From the NCBI GenBank assembly GCA_964571225.1, contig CAZNBB010000004.1, forward strand, positions 1 through 64,000: a stretch of 64,000 nucleotides of DNA. The letters run 5' to 3'. Both the position numbers and the translations under genes were made by a program. Below are positions 33,576 through 42,872 of the stretch, in pieces. Each line of letters starts with the position of its first letter. Positions within the stretch are counted from its first letter, which is position 1. Source of the stretch: DATFML01 sp964571225 (lineage in GTDB: Bacteria; Pseudomonadota; Gammaproteobacteria; DATFLG01). The notes beneath the pieces were generated by a model. It made no database searches, had not been told where the DNA came from, and was given only the letters and a program-made list of their open reading frames with translations.

Positions 33576-33913
33576 GACTCTTCCTCCTATGGGAGCCATG
33601 ATAGCGGGACCGTGCATTGATCCCATTGAATTGTTTTCATTTAGTTGATAGGAAATGCCTATGGGGTCCCTGAAAGCGAGGCAGGTGAGCCTTGGCGGGC
33701 CATCGGCCGTAGAGCACGGCCGCGTTGCCATGTTGCAGGTCAAAGACTTCCGGCTCCGGCGGAGCGTGGTTGCAAGAGCAGGTGGATGGCGGGTGGGGTG
33801 GCGTACGCCGTCACCCTGTCCCGATGCGGGGGTGTCGGACGGCCGCCCGGTGGGGCAGGGCTGCCGGGAAAGCGAGTTAAGGTTGGCGCGTGCTGTTCGC
33901 CGTGGCTATACGG
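33576..33913. other. Intergenic region
   Basis: About 340 bases between the DUF2061 gene and the end of the PAS-GGDEF gene, with no convincing gene, repeat or promoter that I can support. Confidence 0.4.
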
Positions 33914-35617
33914 TCAATGCTGGCCAGGAGCCGCATGGATACGGTTTCCGCCTTCTCTTTTGGCGGCATAACAGGCCCGGTCGGCGAGTGCGATGGTCTC
34001 CGCGATGGTGCGCTGTCCTTGCACAGCCACAATGCCGACGCTGGTGCTGATGGAAAACCGTTGTGCCCGCCAATAGAACTGGAAGTCTTTGACTACGACA
34101 AGTATCTTCTCCGCCAGACGCAGCGCCCGCTCCATCGGGCAGTATTCCATGAGCACCGCGAATTCGTCACCGCCGAGGCGCGCGAGGGTATCGCGGGAAC
34201 GCATCTGTCCCTGGAGCAAGGCGGCGAGCTGGCGCAACAGCTCGTCACCGGCCACGTGCCCGCAGGTGTCGTTGATGAACTTGAACTGATCGAGGTCCAG
34301 GAAGCACAAGGCGTGGCTGTTGCCGGTTTCGCCCGTCGTCGACAGCACACGCTGCAGTCGCCGTTCGAATTCCCGCCGGTTGATCAGGTTCGTAAGGGTG
34401 TCGTGGGTGGCCTGATAGGCAAGCTGTTCTTCCAGATTGCGTCTTTCGGTGATGTCCCGACAGACCACCAGCAGGCGGGGTTCCTTGGTGTCAGGGTCCA
34501 GCGCAACGCGCTGATGAACCCAGAAGCTCGACCCGTCTCTGCACAGCTTGCGATATTCGATATCACCGTCGTCGGTTGGATGGGAAAATTGGTGCTCCAA
34601 GTGGGAGAGCACGGCCTTCTGGTCTTCAGGATGGACGATCATGGCGAACGCCTCGCCGATCAGTTCATCGACCTCATAGCCGAGCATGCGGGCGCCGGGA
34701 CGGTTGACCGAAAGAATCTCGCCTTGCCGGTTGATGGTGGTGAACACATCCGGCGCGTTTTCGTACAGGGCCTGATAGCGAGCCTCGCTGACCTCCAGGG
34801 CGGCGGCCACCTCAACCGTCTCCGAAACGTTCTTGAAAATCCCGCGCGTCGATATGGTCGTTCCGTCTTTTACGAGAGAGCCGCAGTCGCCGGAGAGATA
34901 AACGGGCTTGCCCGACTTGCTCTGGAACTTGAAGGTGATGCAGGTCAGCGTTTCGCCTTCCAGCAGGCGCCGGAATCGATCCTGGCAGCAGCCCAGACTG
35001 TCCGGGTGGATGACATCCATTAGGTTGAGCTGGGCGACTTCCCGTTCCGTGTACCCAAGTGTCTCGCGCCACGTTCGGTTGGTATAGATAAAGCTGCCGT
35101 CCGGCGCCACGCATTGGATCAGGTCGCTGGTATTGTCGAAAATGTCCTGATAGCGCTCCTCACTGCGTCGCAGCATCTGTTCGGCCAGCTTGCGCTCGGT
35201 GATGATGTCGAAGATGGCGACGAAATGGTCGTGCGCGGGGCTGTAGGCTGATACCGAGACCCATGTCGCCAATGCGGATACGTATTTCTCGAACTTTTCG
35301 GAGCCGCCTCCCCGGGCTATGCGGCCCACTATCTCGAACAGCTCGGGGTCCGTGTCACGAAAGCCCGGTATGACGTCGGTGATCGGCTTTCCGCAGACAT
35401 CTCGCAAGCCGGTTTGCCGTTCGAAGGCCGGGTTGGTATAGAGACAGATGAAATCCGACGGACGGCCGTCTTCATAGGCCATTCTGCAGTACGCCACGCC
35501 ATTGAGCATGTGCTCAAAAATAGCCTGGCAGGTGGCGTTGTCGAAGGCCGCGGAATCACCTTCCGCTGCGCCCTTCGCCGTCTCGGGCGGACAGCCGCTC
35601 CTTTCATCGGAATCCAT
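33914..35617 (-). CDS. PAS-domain diguanylate cyclase
   Basis: A 567-residue cytoplasmic signalling protein with no obvious membrane helix. Three PAS-like sensor domains are visible, near 25-140, 150-270 (with 'YTNRTWRETLGYTEREV') and 275-390 (with 'SVNRPGARMLGYEVDELIG'). The GGDEF domain follows from 'HDTLTNLINRREFERRL' onward. The catalytic 'GGDEF' is intact, and an RxxD inhibitory site (RSRD) stands five residues before it, so it should make cyclic di-GMP and be product-inhibited. No EAL domain follows. GGGAGGGAG precedes ATG 35617. Confidence 0.92.
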   Translation of the reverse strand: MDSDERSGCPPETAKGAAEGDSAAFDNATCQAIFEHMLNGVAYCRMAYEDGRPSDFICLYTNPAFERQTGLRDVCGKPITDVIPGFRDTDPELFEIVGRIARGGGSEKFEKYVSALATWVSVSAYSPAHDHFVAIFDIITERKLAEQMLRRSEERYQDIFDNTSDLIQCVAPDGSFIYTNRTWRETLGYTEREVAQLNLMDVIHPDSLGCCQDRFRRLLEGETLTCITFKFQSKSGKPVYLSGDCGSLVKDGTTISTRGIFKNVSETVEVAAALEVSEARYQALYENAPDVFTTINRQGEILSVNRPGARMLGYEVDELIGEAFAMIVHPEDQKAVLSHLEHQFSHPTDDGDIEYRKLCRDGSSFWVHQRVALDPDTKEPRLLVVCRDITERRNLEEQLAYQATHDTLTNLINRREFERRLQRVLSTTGETGNSHALCFLDLDQFKFINDTCGHVAGDELLRQLAALLQGQMRSRDTLARLGGDEFAVLMEYCPMERALRLAEKILVVVKDFQFYWRAQRFSISTSVGIVAVQGQRTIAETIALADRACYAAKREGGNRIHAAPGQH

Positions 35618-35810
35618 TGACTCTCCCTCCCAAGTGGTGCAATTCCCTGGCAACGGTAGCTGTGGCCCGCTGACGACCCAAAGGAAAGCACATACCGAAC
35701 GCGTAGTGGCGAATTGCGGCACGGGCTCGGCGACCGCGGTCCGGTGATGTGCGTGAGGGCCCCCGCGGCGGATGGCGACCCTGCGGGGCAGGAGGCCCCT
35801 GCGGATGCTC

Positions 35811-35996
35811 TCAACCGTCCTCGGAATCGCTTGGCCCACGCTGCAGAGCAGCTAAACGTCGGTTCAGGCTGGCCCACCATGGCAGGCAAGTCGCCCCACC
35901 GGCCTTTCCGTACTCGGTCCCTGCGGCCAGTTCCTCTGCGATTTCCCCCATTACGTCAACCCGGTGTCCGCGGCTGTCGTTGACGTGAGCGTCCAT
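35811..35996 (-). CDS. Possible small protein, unsupported by family
   Basis: A 61-residue frame beginning MDAHVNDSRGHRVDVMGEIA with GAGGGGG about 10 bases before the ATG. It matches nothing I recognise and could be chance in GC-rich sequence. Confidence 0.2.
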   Translation of the reverse strand: MDAHVNDSRGHRVDVMGEIAEELAAGTEYGKAGGATCLPWWASLNRRLAALQRGPSDSEDG

Positions 35997-36087
35997 GCGT
36001 GCCGCCCCCTCGACAAACTGCGGGTGTCTTCCATTGACACTTTACCAGCCGGATTTGGCGCCGCCCGTCGGTCATAGGCGATTTAGT

Positions 36088-36107
36088 TTGTAAGCTGAGA
36101 CTTACAA
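36088..36107. promoter_or_regulatory. Operator-like palindrome upstream of ybiT
   Basis: TTGTAAG, six bases, then CTTACAA form a perfect 7+7 dyad in an otherwise GC-rich region, about 245 bases before ybiT. The shape suits a dimeric repressor; the regulator is unknown. Confidence 0.4.
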
Positions 36108-36351
36108 GCCAAGGATCGACAGTGGGACGGGATGGCAGGTACAGCGACCCAGTTCCCCGTTTCGCGGTGGGCTCCTACCCTTCCCGGAATCGACCAGGAC
36201 TGGTCGCGGGCGCGTCGAGGATATGGGAGAATGCGCAGTTCGCAGGGTTCGTCTTCTTCGCCAAACGCGCCTTCCGTGCCCGGTTACCGCAGAGCGGCCG
36301 CCGATCCCAATGTCGTTCATCGTATAACCAACTGATTGTGGAAACCTTATT

Positions 36352-37965
36352 GTGATAACTACCGCCAACATCACCATGCAGTTCGGGTCGAAGCCGCTGT
36401 TCGAGAACATCTCCGTCAAATTCGGCAACGGCCACCGCTACGGTCTGATCGGCGCCAACGGCTGCGGCAAGTCCACGCTGATGAAGATCCTGGGCGGGGA
36501 CCTGGAACCGACGTCCGGCAACGTCAGCATCGACGAGAACGATCATGTCGGCAAGCTGCGTCAGGACCAGTTCGCGTTCGAAAGCCATACGGTGCTGGAC
36601 ACGGTGATCATGGGGCATGCGGAGCTCTGGGAGGTCAAGCGGGAGCGCGAGCGTATCTATGCACTGCCGGAGATGAGCGAAGAGGACGGCATGCGGGTCG
36701 CGGAACTGGAGGTGCGTTTCGCCGAGTTGGATGGCTACACCGCCGAGGCCCGTGCCGGCGAACTGCTGTTGGGTCTGGACATTCCGCTGGAGCAGCATCC
36801 CGGTCCGATGAGCGCGGTGGCACCGGGGTGGAAGCTGCGGGTGTTGCTGGCGCAGGCCTTGTTTGCCGACCCGGATATCATGCTGCTGGACGAGCCCACC
36901 AACAACCTGGACATTACAACCATCCGCTGGCTGGAAGGGGTGCTGAACGCACGCAGCAGCACCATGGTGATCATTTCCCATGACCGCCATTTCCTGAATA
37001 GCGTATGCACCCACATGGCCGACCTGGACTACGGCGAATTGCGCGTCTATCCGGGCAACTACGACGACTACATGGTGGCATCCACCCAGGCCCGCGAACG
37101 TCTGTATGCCGACAATGCCAAGAAGAAGGCGCAGATCGCCGATTTGCAGGCGTTCGTGAGCCGTTTTTCGGCAAACGCTTCCAAGGCCAAACAGGCCACG
37201 TCCCGCGCCAAGCAGATCGAAAAGATCAAGCTCGATGAGATCAAGCCCTCCAGCCGGGTGAACCCCTACATCCGATTCGATCAGACCAAGAAGCTCTACC
37301 GGCTGGCATTGGAAGTGAACGACCTGGCGAAAGGATATGACGGGACCGCGCTGTTCGGCGGTCTGGACTTGACGGTGGAGGTCGGCGAGCGCATTGCCGT
37401 GATCGGTCCCAACGGGATCGGCAAGAGTACCTTGCTGCGCACCCTTGTCGGCGACCTGACCCCGGACGACGGCGCCGTCAAGTGGTCGGAAAATGCGCAA
37501 CTCGGCTATTTCGCCCAGGACCATGCCGCCGATTTCGCGAACGATATGTCGCTGTTCGAGTGGATGAGTCAGTGGGGAAAGCCCGGCGACGATGAGCAGG
37601 CGATCCGCGCCACACTGGGCCGGCTGCTGTTTTCCTCCGACGAAACGGCCAAATCGGTCAGGGTCCTGTCCGGTGGAGAACAGGGGCGCATGCTGTTCGG
37701 CAAGCTCATGTTGCAGCGCCCGAACATCATGCTCATGGACGAGCCGACCAATCACCTGGACATGGAATCCATCGAGTCTCTCAATACCGCGTTGGAGAAC
37801 TATCCCGGTACACTGATCTTCGTCAGCCATGACCGCGAGTTCGTCTCTTCCCTGGCAACCCGCATCATCGAGCTGACCCCGGCCGGCGTCGTCGATTTCA
37901 GCGGCACCTATGACGACTACCTGCACAGTCAGGGCATCGAAGTGGTGGGCAGAACCGGCACCTGA
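36352..37965 (+). CDS. ybiT: ABC-F ATPase YbiT
   Basis: A 537-residue soluble ABC-F protein with two ATPase domains. Walker A motifs are 'GANGCGKST' and 'GPNGIGKST'; Walker B motifs are 'IMLLDEPTNNLD' and 'IMLMDEPTNHLD'. The linker contains 'FVSRFSANASKAKQATSRAKQIEK'. The phrase 'MQFGSKPLFENISVKFG' and the overall length match E. coli YbiT closely. The first signature motif is replaced by 'APGWKLR', as in other YbiT proteins; the second reads 'LSGGEQGR'. GTG 36352 is the likely start. ABC-F proteins act on ribosomes, often in translation stress. Confidence 0.93.
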   Translation: MITTANITMQFGSKPLFENISVKFGNGHRYGLIGANGCGKSTLMKILGGDLEPTSGNVSIDENDHVGKLRQDQFAFESHTVLDTVIMGHAELWEVKRERERIYALPEMSEEDGMRVAELEVRFAELDGYTAEARAGELLLGLDIPLEQHPGPMSAVAPGWKLRVLLAQALFADPDIMLLDEPTNNLDITTIRWLEGVLNARSSTMVIISHDRHFLNSVCTHMADLDYGELRVYPGNYDDYMVASTQARERLYADNAKKKAQIADLQAFVSRFSANASKAKQATSRAKQIEKIKLDEIKPSSRVNPYIRFDQTKKLYRLALEVNDLAKGYDGTALFGGLDLTVEVGERIAVIGPNGIGKSTLLRTLVGDLTPDDGAVKWSENAQLGYFAQDHAADFANDMSLFEWMSQWGKPGDDEQAIRATLGRLLFSSDETAKSVRVLSGGEQGRMLFGKLMLQRPNIMLMDEPTNHLDMESIESLNTALENYPGTLIFVSHDREFVSSLATRIIELTPAGVVDFSGTYDDYLHSQGIEVVGRTGT

Positions 37966-38216
37966 CCGGTCCCGGGCCGGCGTAGACTCCGGCAGCAGCG
38001 TTGGGCCGCACAGTTCTTTCGGGGGTGACGACATCCCGACCCGCCGCCCGGCAGCCGTTTCTGCCTTGTCCGGCACGGCCGCTGATCTGCGCACCCTGAC
38101 TCGAGTGCGCTCACAGTGGCCGGGGAACTGCCACCGCCGCGAAGGGGTCTCCTCATAAAGGGGGCAAGTCCGCGAGCACTCGATTCATGGTGTCCAACGC
38201 ACAACAAGGCAAACCG

Positions 38217-39500
38217 ATGGACCCGTCGGTGGTACGCCGGGCAGTCGCTGCAGCCGCCCTGGGCAACTGCCTGGAATGGTTCGATTTCGGCGTCTACAGC
38301 TACGTCGTGGCGACGATAGGCACGGTGTTCTTTCCATCCCACAGCAATTCGGCATCCATATTGTCGTCGTTTGCGGCCTTTGCTGTCGCTTTTCTGGTGC
38401 GTCCACTGGGGGGCTTAGTGTTCGGTCCCCTCGGCGACCGGCTCGGACGCAGCCGGGTGCTGGCGATCACCATCATTACGATGTCCTTCGGCACCTGCGC
38501 GGTCGGGTTGATCCCCGGTTACGACCGCATCGGCGTGTGGGCGCCGGTGCTGTTGGTGCTGGCGCGCCTCGTGCAGGGTTTTTCGGCGGGGGGCGAATAC
38601 GGCGGTGCCGCGACCTTTGTGGTGGAGTCGGCAACGGACGAGCGCCGCGGCTTCCTGGCGAGCTGGCTCGATTTCGGAACCCTTGCCGGTTACTCCCTCG
38701 GGGCTTGCATAGTAACCGGACTGACCCTTGGCCTTTCTCACGCCGAGATGGTTTCGTGGGGATGGCGCGTGCCGTTTCTGCTGGCCGGACCGCTGGGACT
38801 GTTCGGGTTGTACCTGCGTCTGAAGTTGGAGGACAGCATTGCCTTTCAAGGGCTGGAACAGGCCGGTGAAGTGAGTGCCGCTCCGCTGAAAGAGGCTGTC
38901 GGTGAACACTGGCGCCGCATCGTGCTGTGCATGGGCCTGGTACTGATATTGAACGTGGCCTACTACGACGTGTTGTCCTATCTGCCCAGCTATCTGTCCG
39001 ATCAGCTCGGCATCGCCGCCTCGAAATCTCTGCTGGTGATCGTCGCCGTCATGGTGGGGATGATGGGGCTGGCGCCGGTGCTGGGCCACCTGTCCGACCG
39101 GATCGGGCGCAAGGCCGTGTTGCTGAGCGCCTGCGGTGGCTTCATCGTATTGTCCGTGCCGGCGTTCTGGCTGCTGCAGTCCGGCAGCACAGTGCTGCTG
39201 GTGGTCGGGCTGGCGATACTTGGGCTGCTCACCGTGATGCTGGCCGGAGTCATGCCATCCACGCTGCCTGCCATATTTCCCACCCGCAACCGCTACTCGG
39301 GTTTCGCCATCGCCTACAACGTCTCCACATCGCTGTTCGGGGGCACGGCGCCTTTCGTCATCCAATGGCTGGTATCGAGCAGCGGCAACGACTATATGCC
39401 CGCGTTCTACGTGATGGGTGCGGCGGCCATCGCGCTTGTGCCCATCATGCTCATGCACGAGACGGCGCGGCGCCCATTGCTCGGTTCCGCGGCTCAGTAG
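38217..39500 (+). CDS. MFS metabolite:proton symporter (ProP/KgtP family)
   Basis: A 427-residue, 12-helix inner-membrane symporter. Signature segments are 'LGNCLEWFDFGVYSYVVATIG', 'RPLGGLVFGPLGDRLGR' and 'LVQGFSAGGEYGGAATFVVE', typical of the proline/betaine/alpha-ketoglutarate group. ATG 38217 has AAGG at good spacing; an ATG at 38187 is the alternative. The substrate cannot be told; organic acids or osmolytes are usual in the family. It ends about 100 bases from the convergent mfnB gene. Confidence 0.88.
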   Translation: MDPSVVRRAVAAAALGNCLEWFDFGVYSYVVATIGTVFFPSHSNSASILSSFAAFAVAFLVRPLGGLVFGPLGDRLGRSRVLAITIITMSFGTCAVGLIPGYDRIGVWAPVLLVLARLVQGFSAGGEYGGAATFVVESATDERRGFLASWLDFGTLAGYSLGACIVTGLTLGLSHAEMVSWGWRVPFLLAGPLGLFGLYLRLKLEDSIAFQGLEQAGEVSAAPLKEAVGEHWRRIVLCMGLVLILNVAYYDVLSYLPSYLSDQLGIAASKSLLVIVAVMVGMMGLAPVLGHLSDRIGRKAVLLSACGGFIVLSVPAFWLLQSGSTVLLVVGLAILGLLTVMLAGVMPSTLPAIFPTRNRYSGFAIAYNVSTSLFGGTAPFVIQWLVSSSGNDYMPAFYVMGAAAIALVPIMLMHETARRPLLGSAAQ

Positions 39501-39548
39501 TCCACGGCCTGCCTGCATTGCCGTTTGCATGTACCCGGTGGATGTGGG

Positions 39549-39561
39549 GTGACATTGTCAC
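39549..39561. promoter_or_regulatory. GTGACA-T-TGTCAC palindrome in a convergent spacer
   Basis: GTGACATTGTCAC is a perfect 13-base palindrome between two gene ends. It carries the same half-sites as the dyad at 45627 but with a one-base spacer. No promoter is expected here. Confidence 0.35.
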
Positions 39562-39605
39562 GGCCGATAAGGGGCCGCAGCGGCTTTGTCTTGGGCGGCT
39601 GGGGC

Positions 39606-40358
39606 TCAGCGTGCAGTCCCGCTCTGGCGCAACGGCCCATGCCTTTTATGAACGGATATGGCCGTCGGAGCGGTTCGGTCTTTTAGGGGTATGAGACTCC
39701 TTATGGATGCGACCGCACGAGCGTCCAGGCCCTTAGTGCGTTGCCCGCGCCGGCACAGGGCGCCCCGAAAGCCCAGCAGATCGGGCGCCACTTCCAGTAA
39801 CGGTGCGATGTCTGCAGTGCCGAGCGAACCCGCCAATCCGCACAGCAGGCCCAGGTCACGACAGCGGTTCACGAAGCTGTGCAGGAGCCTGTTATTCGCA
39901 TGCCGACGCAGGCCGCCGGCGCGTTTATCGGCGGTGTCCAGCATGGCACCGGCAAAGTCTGCCTCGGCAATGGCGGGCAAGAGGTCGAGATCGACGCCCC
40001 GGTCGGCGAACAGGACGGCCACCAGCTTGACGGTTGAGCCGGCGATGGGCTGCAGGGCCGACAGCGTGCCGGTCATATCGCCGTCGCCGAACAGTCCCAG
40101 CTTCACGTAATCCACACCGGTGGCGGCCTTTTCCGCCACCGCCCGGACCACCCGCGGGGGCAGCAGGGGGAGGTCGCCGACGGTGGCGCTCACCGGTACC
40201 CGTCCGTCGACCCGCGCCACGACCTCGCGCGCCATAGTATCGCTGACCGCACCGAGGGCGCCGGCGGCGGGATTCTTCAGGTCGATGACGTCGACGCCGG
40301 CTTCCATGGCGGTGACAGCCTCGAGCGTGCTGCTGACACTGGCCAGCAGGGCGGTCAT
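39606..40358 (-). CDS. mfnB: (5-formylfuran-3-yl)methyl phosphate synthase, MfnB
   Basis: A 250-residue (beta/alpha)8 enzyme of the former DUF556 family (methylotroph orf9). It condenses two glyceraldehyde-3-phosphates into the furan precursor of methanofuran. Seen: 'LLASVSSTLEAVTAMEAGVDVIDLKNP' with the catalytic-type Lys in 'DLKNPAAGALGA', 'GVDYVKLGLFG' and 'CGLAGSLGTADIAPL'. The ATG at 40358 overlaps the upstream stop by 4 bases. It is the last gene of the minus-strand pterin operon, linking furan and pterin synthesis. The C-terminal tail past 'SIRSLIPLK' is about 20 residues of low-complexity, basic sequence. Confidence 0.9.
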   Translation of the reverse strand: MTALLASVSSTLEAVTAMEAGVDVIDLKNPAAGALGAVSDTMAREVVARVDGRVPVSATVGDLPLLPPRVVRAVAEKAATGVDYVKLGLFGDGDMTGTLSALQPIAGSTVKLVAVLFADRGVDLDLLPAIAEADFAGAMLDTADKRAGGLRRHANNRLLHSFVNRCRDLGLLCGLAGSLGTADIAPLLEVAPDLLGFRGALCRRGQRTKGLDARAVASIRSLIPLKDRTAPTAISVHKRHGPLRQSGTAR

Positions 40359-40927
40359 GCGCAGGCCTCTCGCTGGTGTCGCCGGAACGTCTCGATTTTC
40401 TCCATCAGCCAGTTCCACGCCTCGCGCTCCCGGGCTCCGGCCGTCTTGTCCATGGCGATGGTCAGATACGCCAGTTCCTGCTCGATCTTTTCCGAAGGCA
40501 GCATGTGCAGGCGGCTCGCCAGGATGGCGGCTTCCACCACCGCGGCCTGGGCTCGATTAAAGCCGCGGAAAGGCTTATGGGTCCCTTCGTGGACGATCCG
40601 ACACAACAGGCGCGGACGCAGCGGGTCATCTTCCACGCGGTCGAGGGCCACTTCCTGGTGCGACAGGGCATCGGCCAGACGGGCGCCGGGGACCCGTTCG
40701 GTGGCGGCTGTAGGCCAGTCCCGTCGACCGGTCAGACAACCGGCGATTATCCGCACGTCGTCGACGCAGTTGATGGCTGCAAAACCTTCGCGGAGCAGGT
40801 TGTCCAGGGTGGCGGAGGGCCGAAAAGGGGCGATCATCAGCCCGTCCGGTCGTTCGTGAACCCCCATGGGTGCGATGTGAATACGGCCGTCACTCGAGCG
40901 GGTGGTGAGCACAGTCTCTCTGATCAT
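40355..40927 (-). CDS. DUF447 family protein
   Basis: A 190-residue protein of the DUF447 (COG2457) family, regularly found in H4MPT gene clusters. It begins 'IRETVLTTRSSDGRIHIAPMGV' and resembles flavin-binding split-barrel proteins in its first half. 'HKPFRGFNRAQAAVVEAAILASRL' is typical of the family's second half. Start and stop overlap both neighbours by 4 bases. The reaction is unknown; a flavin-linked step in cofactor synthesis is only a suggestion. Confidence 0.82.
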   Translation of the reverse strand: MIRETVLTTRSSDGRIHIAPMGVHERPDGLMIAPFRPSATLDNLLREGFAAINCVDDVRIIAGCLTGRRDWPTAATERVPGARLADALSHQEVALDRVEDDPLRPRLLCRIVHEGTHKPFRGFNRAQAAVVEAAILASRLHMLPSEKIEQELAYLTIAMDKTAGAREREAWNWLMEKIETFRRHQREACA

Positions 40928-42336
40928 GATTCACTCTCCGTGCGGGTGCCGCCGTTGAAGGTCCCGCTGGCTGCGGGCGGGGTGCCTTCCGCTGCAGGTT
41001 GTCCGGCGGGCGCCGCGCAACCCCAGCGCAGAGGCTGGTCCTGCACGTAGCGCTTGCCCAGGGACCAGGCAATCTCTGCGCGCGCCAGTTCGACACCGAG
41101 ATAGAAGGCATGGCTCGCGTCGCCTTCCACGCCGAGGTCGGGATAGAACGCGAACGGTTCTGTGGCTGTGCGCAATCCGTCGCGGTTGTACACATGAATG
41201 CCCTCGGCACTGACCTGGATTCGAAAGCTCGGGTCGCGTACCTCGCCGGCCAGTTCCGCGATCTCCTGGGCGTCGTAGGGAAACGGCGCCCGTTCGTGCA
41301 GGGCCAGCAGTCCGGCGTCGATGTCCCTGGGCAGGCTGTGGTACTCGCGGGCTGCGTACATGACCCGCCGTGCCAGGTCGGCCTCCGCCAGGGCACGGCG
41401 GGCGTGGGGGCTCACCTGGGTGGTCAGTACGTTGGTGATGCGTAACTCCGAGACGATGCCCATCAGCACCGCGTTGATACCGGCCGTGTCGGCGTCGGTC
41501 AATTCGGTGACGTTGGCGATGCCCATCAGCATCTCAACGTCCGGGTGGCTGCGCCGAAGGTCCCGATAGCGTGACACCGATTCGGTGAAGCCGAAATGGA
41601 TCGGATCCAGTATGGGATCCACCAGGTACTGCCGGTCCTGCTCGTTCATGGCGGCCATGGCCCGCTCCAGGGACTTCAAGTCGCCATGGTCGCGGGGAAT
41701 GAGCACCGGCACGGTGGCGGGGTACCCCTCGACGATATCCAAGGTGTCCTCGGTGAGACTAAGCAGGTAGTCGGCGCCGGCCTGGGCGCCGCAGCGCAGT
41801 TCCTGGGGGTCCAGCGAGTCGAAGCTGACCTTGTAGCCGCTGTCCCGCAGCCGCCTCACGGCCTTTTCCAAATGAGGAAAGGGAGTTCCCGGCAGGCCGC
41901 CGAGATCGATGACGTTGGCGCCGGCGGCCCGGTAACGGGCCGCCTGGGCGAGGATGGCGTCCACGTCCAGGTGCGGGGCGTCGACGATTTCGGCGAAAAT
42001 GGTCACGTCGTAGCGGCTGAGGTCCGCTCCGACCGTCTGCAGTCCGAAGTAAGCGGGAAGATCCTTGAGTTCGTCGGGCCCCCGTTCCACCGGCACCCCC
42101 AGTGCACGGGTCAGCGCCGGAAGGTCTCCGCGGCAGCGGCCCGGGATGACGATGCGGTCCGCGCCGGCGGTATCGGTCAGCCGGCGTTCTATCATGTCCG
42201 TGGTCATAAGAGCGGCCACACTGACGCCCATCTGGTGAACGGAGTACTCGAAGCCGGTGGGCTGCATTTGCTCCAGAACCCGGTGCAGGTTGCGCTCGGC
42301 CAGCTTGCCGGTCAGGAACAGCAGGTGCTCAGCCAT
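40924..42336 (-). CDS. Dihydropteroate-synthase-like protein of the H4MPT pathway
   Basis: A 470-residue protein of the archaeal/methylotroph 'dihydropteroate synthase-related' family, longer than FolP. The middle (about 170-360) has DHPS-like barrel segments: 'RAAGANVIDLGGLPGTPFPHLEKAV', 'VLIPRDHGDLKSLERAM' and 'MLMGIANVTELTDADTAGIN'. ATG 42336 follows GGAGCGG; a longer reading would overlap the upstream gene fully. It probably couples the pterin to the aryl-ribitol part in H4MPT synthesis, a step ordinary FolP cannot do. The acidic, Gly-Thr-rich tail seems disordered. Confidence 0.85.
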   Translation of the reverse strand: MAEHLLFLTGKLAERNLHRVLEQMQPTGFEYSVHQMGVSVAALMTTDMIERRLTDTAGADRIVIPGRCRGDLPALTRALGVPVERGPDELKDLPAYFGLQTVGADLSRYDVTIFAEIVDAPHLDVDAILAQAARYRAAGANVIDLGGLPGTPFPHLEKAVRRLRDSGYKVSFDSLDPQELRCGAQAGADYLLSLTEDTLDIVEGYPATVPVLIPRDHGDLKSLERAMAAMNEQDRQYLVDPILDPIHFGFTESVSRYRDLRRSHPDVEMLMGIANVTELTDADTAGINAVLMGIVSELRITNVLTTQVSPHARRALAEADLARRVMYAAREYHSLPRDIDAGLLALHERAPFPYDAQEIAELAGEVRDPSFRIQVSAEGIHVYNRDGLRTATEPFAFYPDLGVEGDASHAFYLGVELARAEIAWSLGKRYVQDQPLRWGCAAPAGQPAAEGTPPAASGTFNGGTRTESES

Positions 42337-42872
42337 TTGACCCGCTCCGCCAACGCGGCCTGTAGTTGTTCCAGGGTGGTGACCACCTGAGTATGTTCGA
42401 ACCCGCGCAGGCGCTCGGTGTTCTCCAGGTCGATGCGCCGCGGGTACACCATCACCGGACCTTCCGGGGCGTCCGTGCGCATCTCGGGCTCGGTGTCGCA
42501 GGCGAATACGATGGCCGGGATGCGGCACTTGCCCGCCTGAGCGAATATGTTGGTGACCAGGGTGTCCGACACGCCCCACACGCATTTGGCCACCGTGTTG
42601 GAGGTGGCCGGTGCCACCACCATGGTGTGGTATTGACCGTGATAGAACTCGCCCACCGGCGGCGCGCTGGCCGTGTTATCGGTGTACACCCGCATGCGTT
42701 CGCGCAGGTCGGTGAGGCGGTGGCCGTACATCTGCAGCACTTCGCCGGCGGCTTTGCTGAGAAACAGATCCACGGCCTCGAGCTCGGCCGCCAGTGCCAG
42801 CGATTCCTGCAGATAGTGCCCCGATCCGGTGATGCCCCAGGCGAAGCGTGGCCGGTTCCTTTCAGCGTACAT
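42312..42872 (-). CDS. Flavoprotein, dihydromethanopterin-reductase (DmrB-like/archaeoflavoprotein)
   Basis: A 186-residue flavodoxin-fold protein of the PF02441 family. 'RFAWGITGSGHYLQESL' is the phosphate-binding start, and 'MVVAPATSNTVAKCVWGVSDTLVTNIFAQAGK' is the FMN-binding core. Similar proteins in methylotrophs reduce dihydromethanopterin to H4MPT (DmrB) or are called AfpA. ATG 42872 with GCGAGG is preferred; the longer reading is antisense-like. It overlaps the PTPS gene by 11 bases and the DHPS-like gene by 25 bases. Confidence 0.83.
   Translation of the reverse strand: MYAERNRPRFAWGITGSGHYLQESLALAAELEAVDLFLSKAAGEVLQMYGHRLTDLRERMRVYTDNTASAPPVGEFYHGQYHTMVVAPATSNTVAKCVWGVSDTLVTNIFAQAGKCRIPAIVFACDTEPEMRTDAPEGPVMVYPRRIDLENTERLRGFEHTQVVTTLEQLQAALAERVKWLSTCCS

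Larger units (their letters stand above)
35618..36351. other. Divergent intergenic region between the cyclase gene and ybiT
   Basis: About 730 bases. It holds a perfect 20-base palindrome (36088-36107) and one weak small reading frame (35811-35996, minus). Nothing else could be supported. Confidence 0.4.

Noticed and set aside
38116..38132. TGGCCGGGGAACTGCC as a sigma54 promoter for the MFS symporter
   Set aside because: Spacing fits but core mismatches are too many to separate it from chance.
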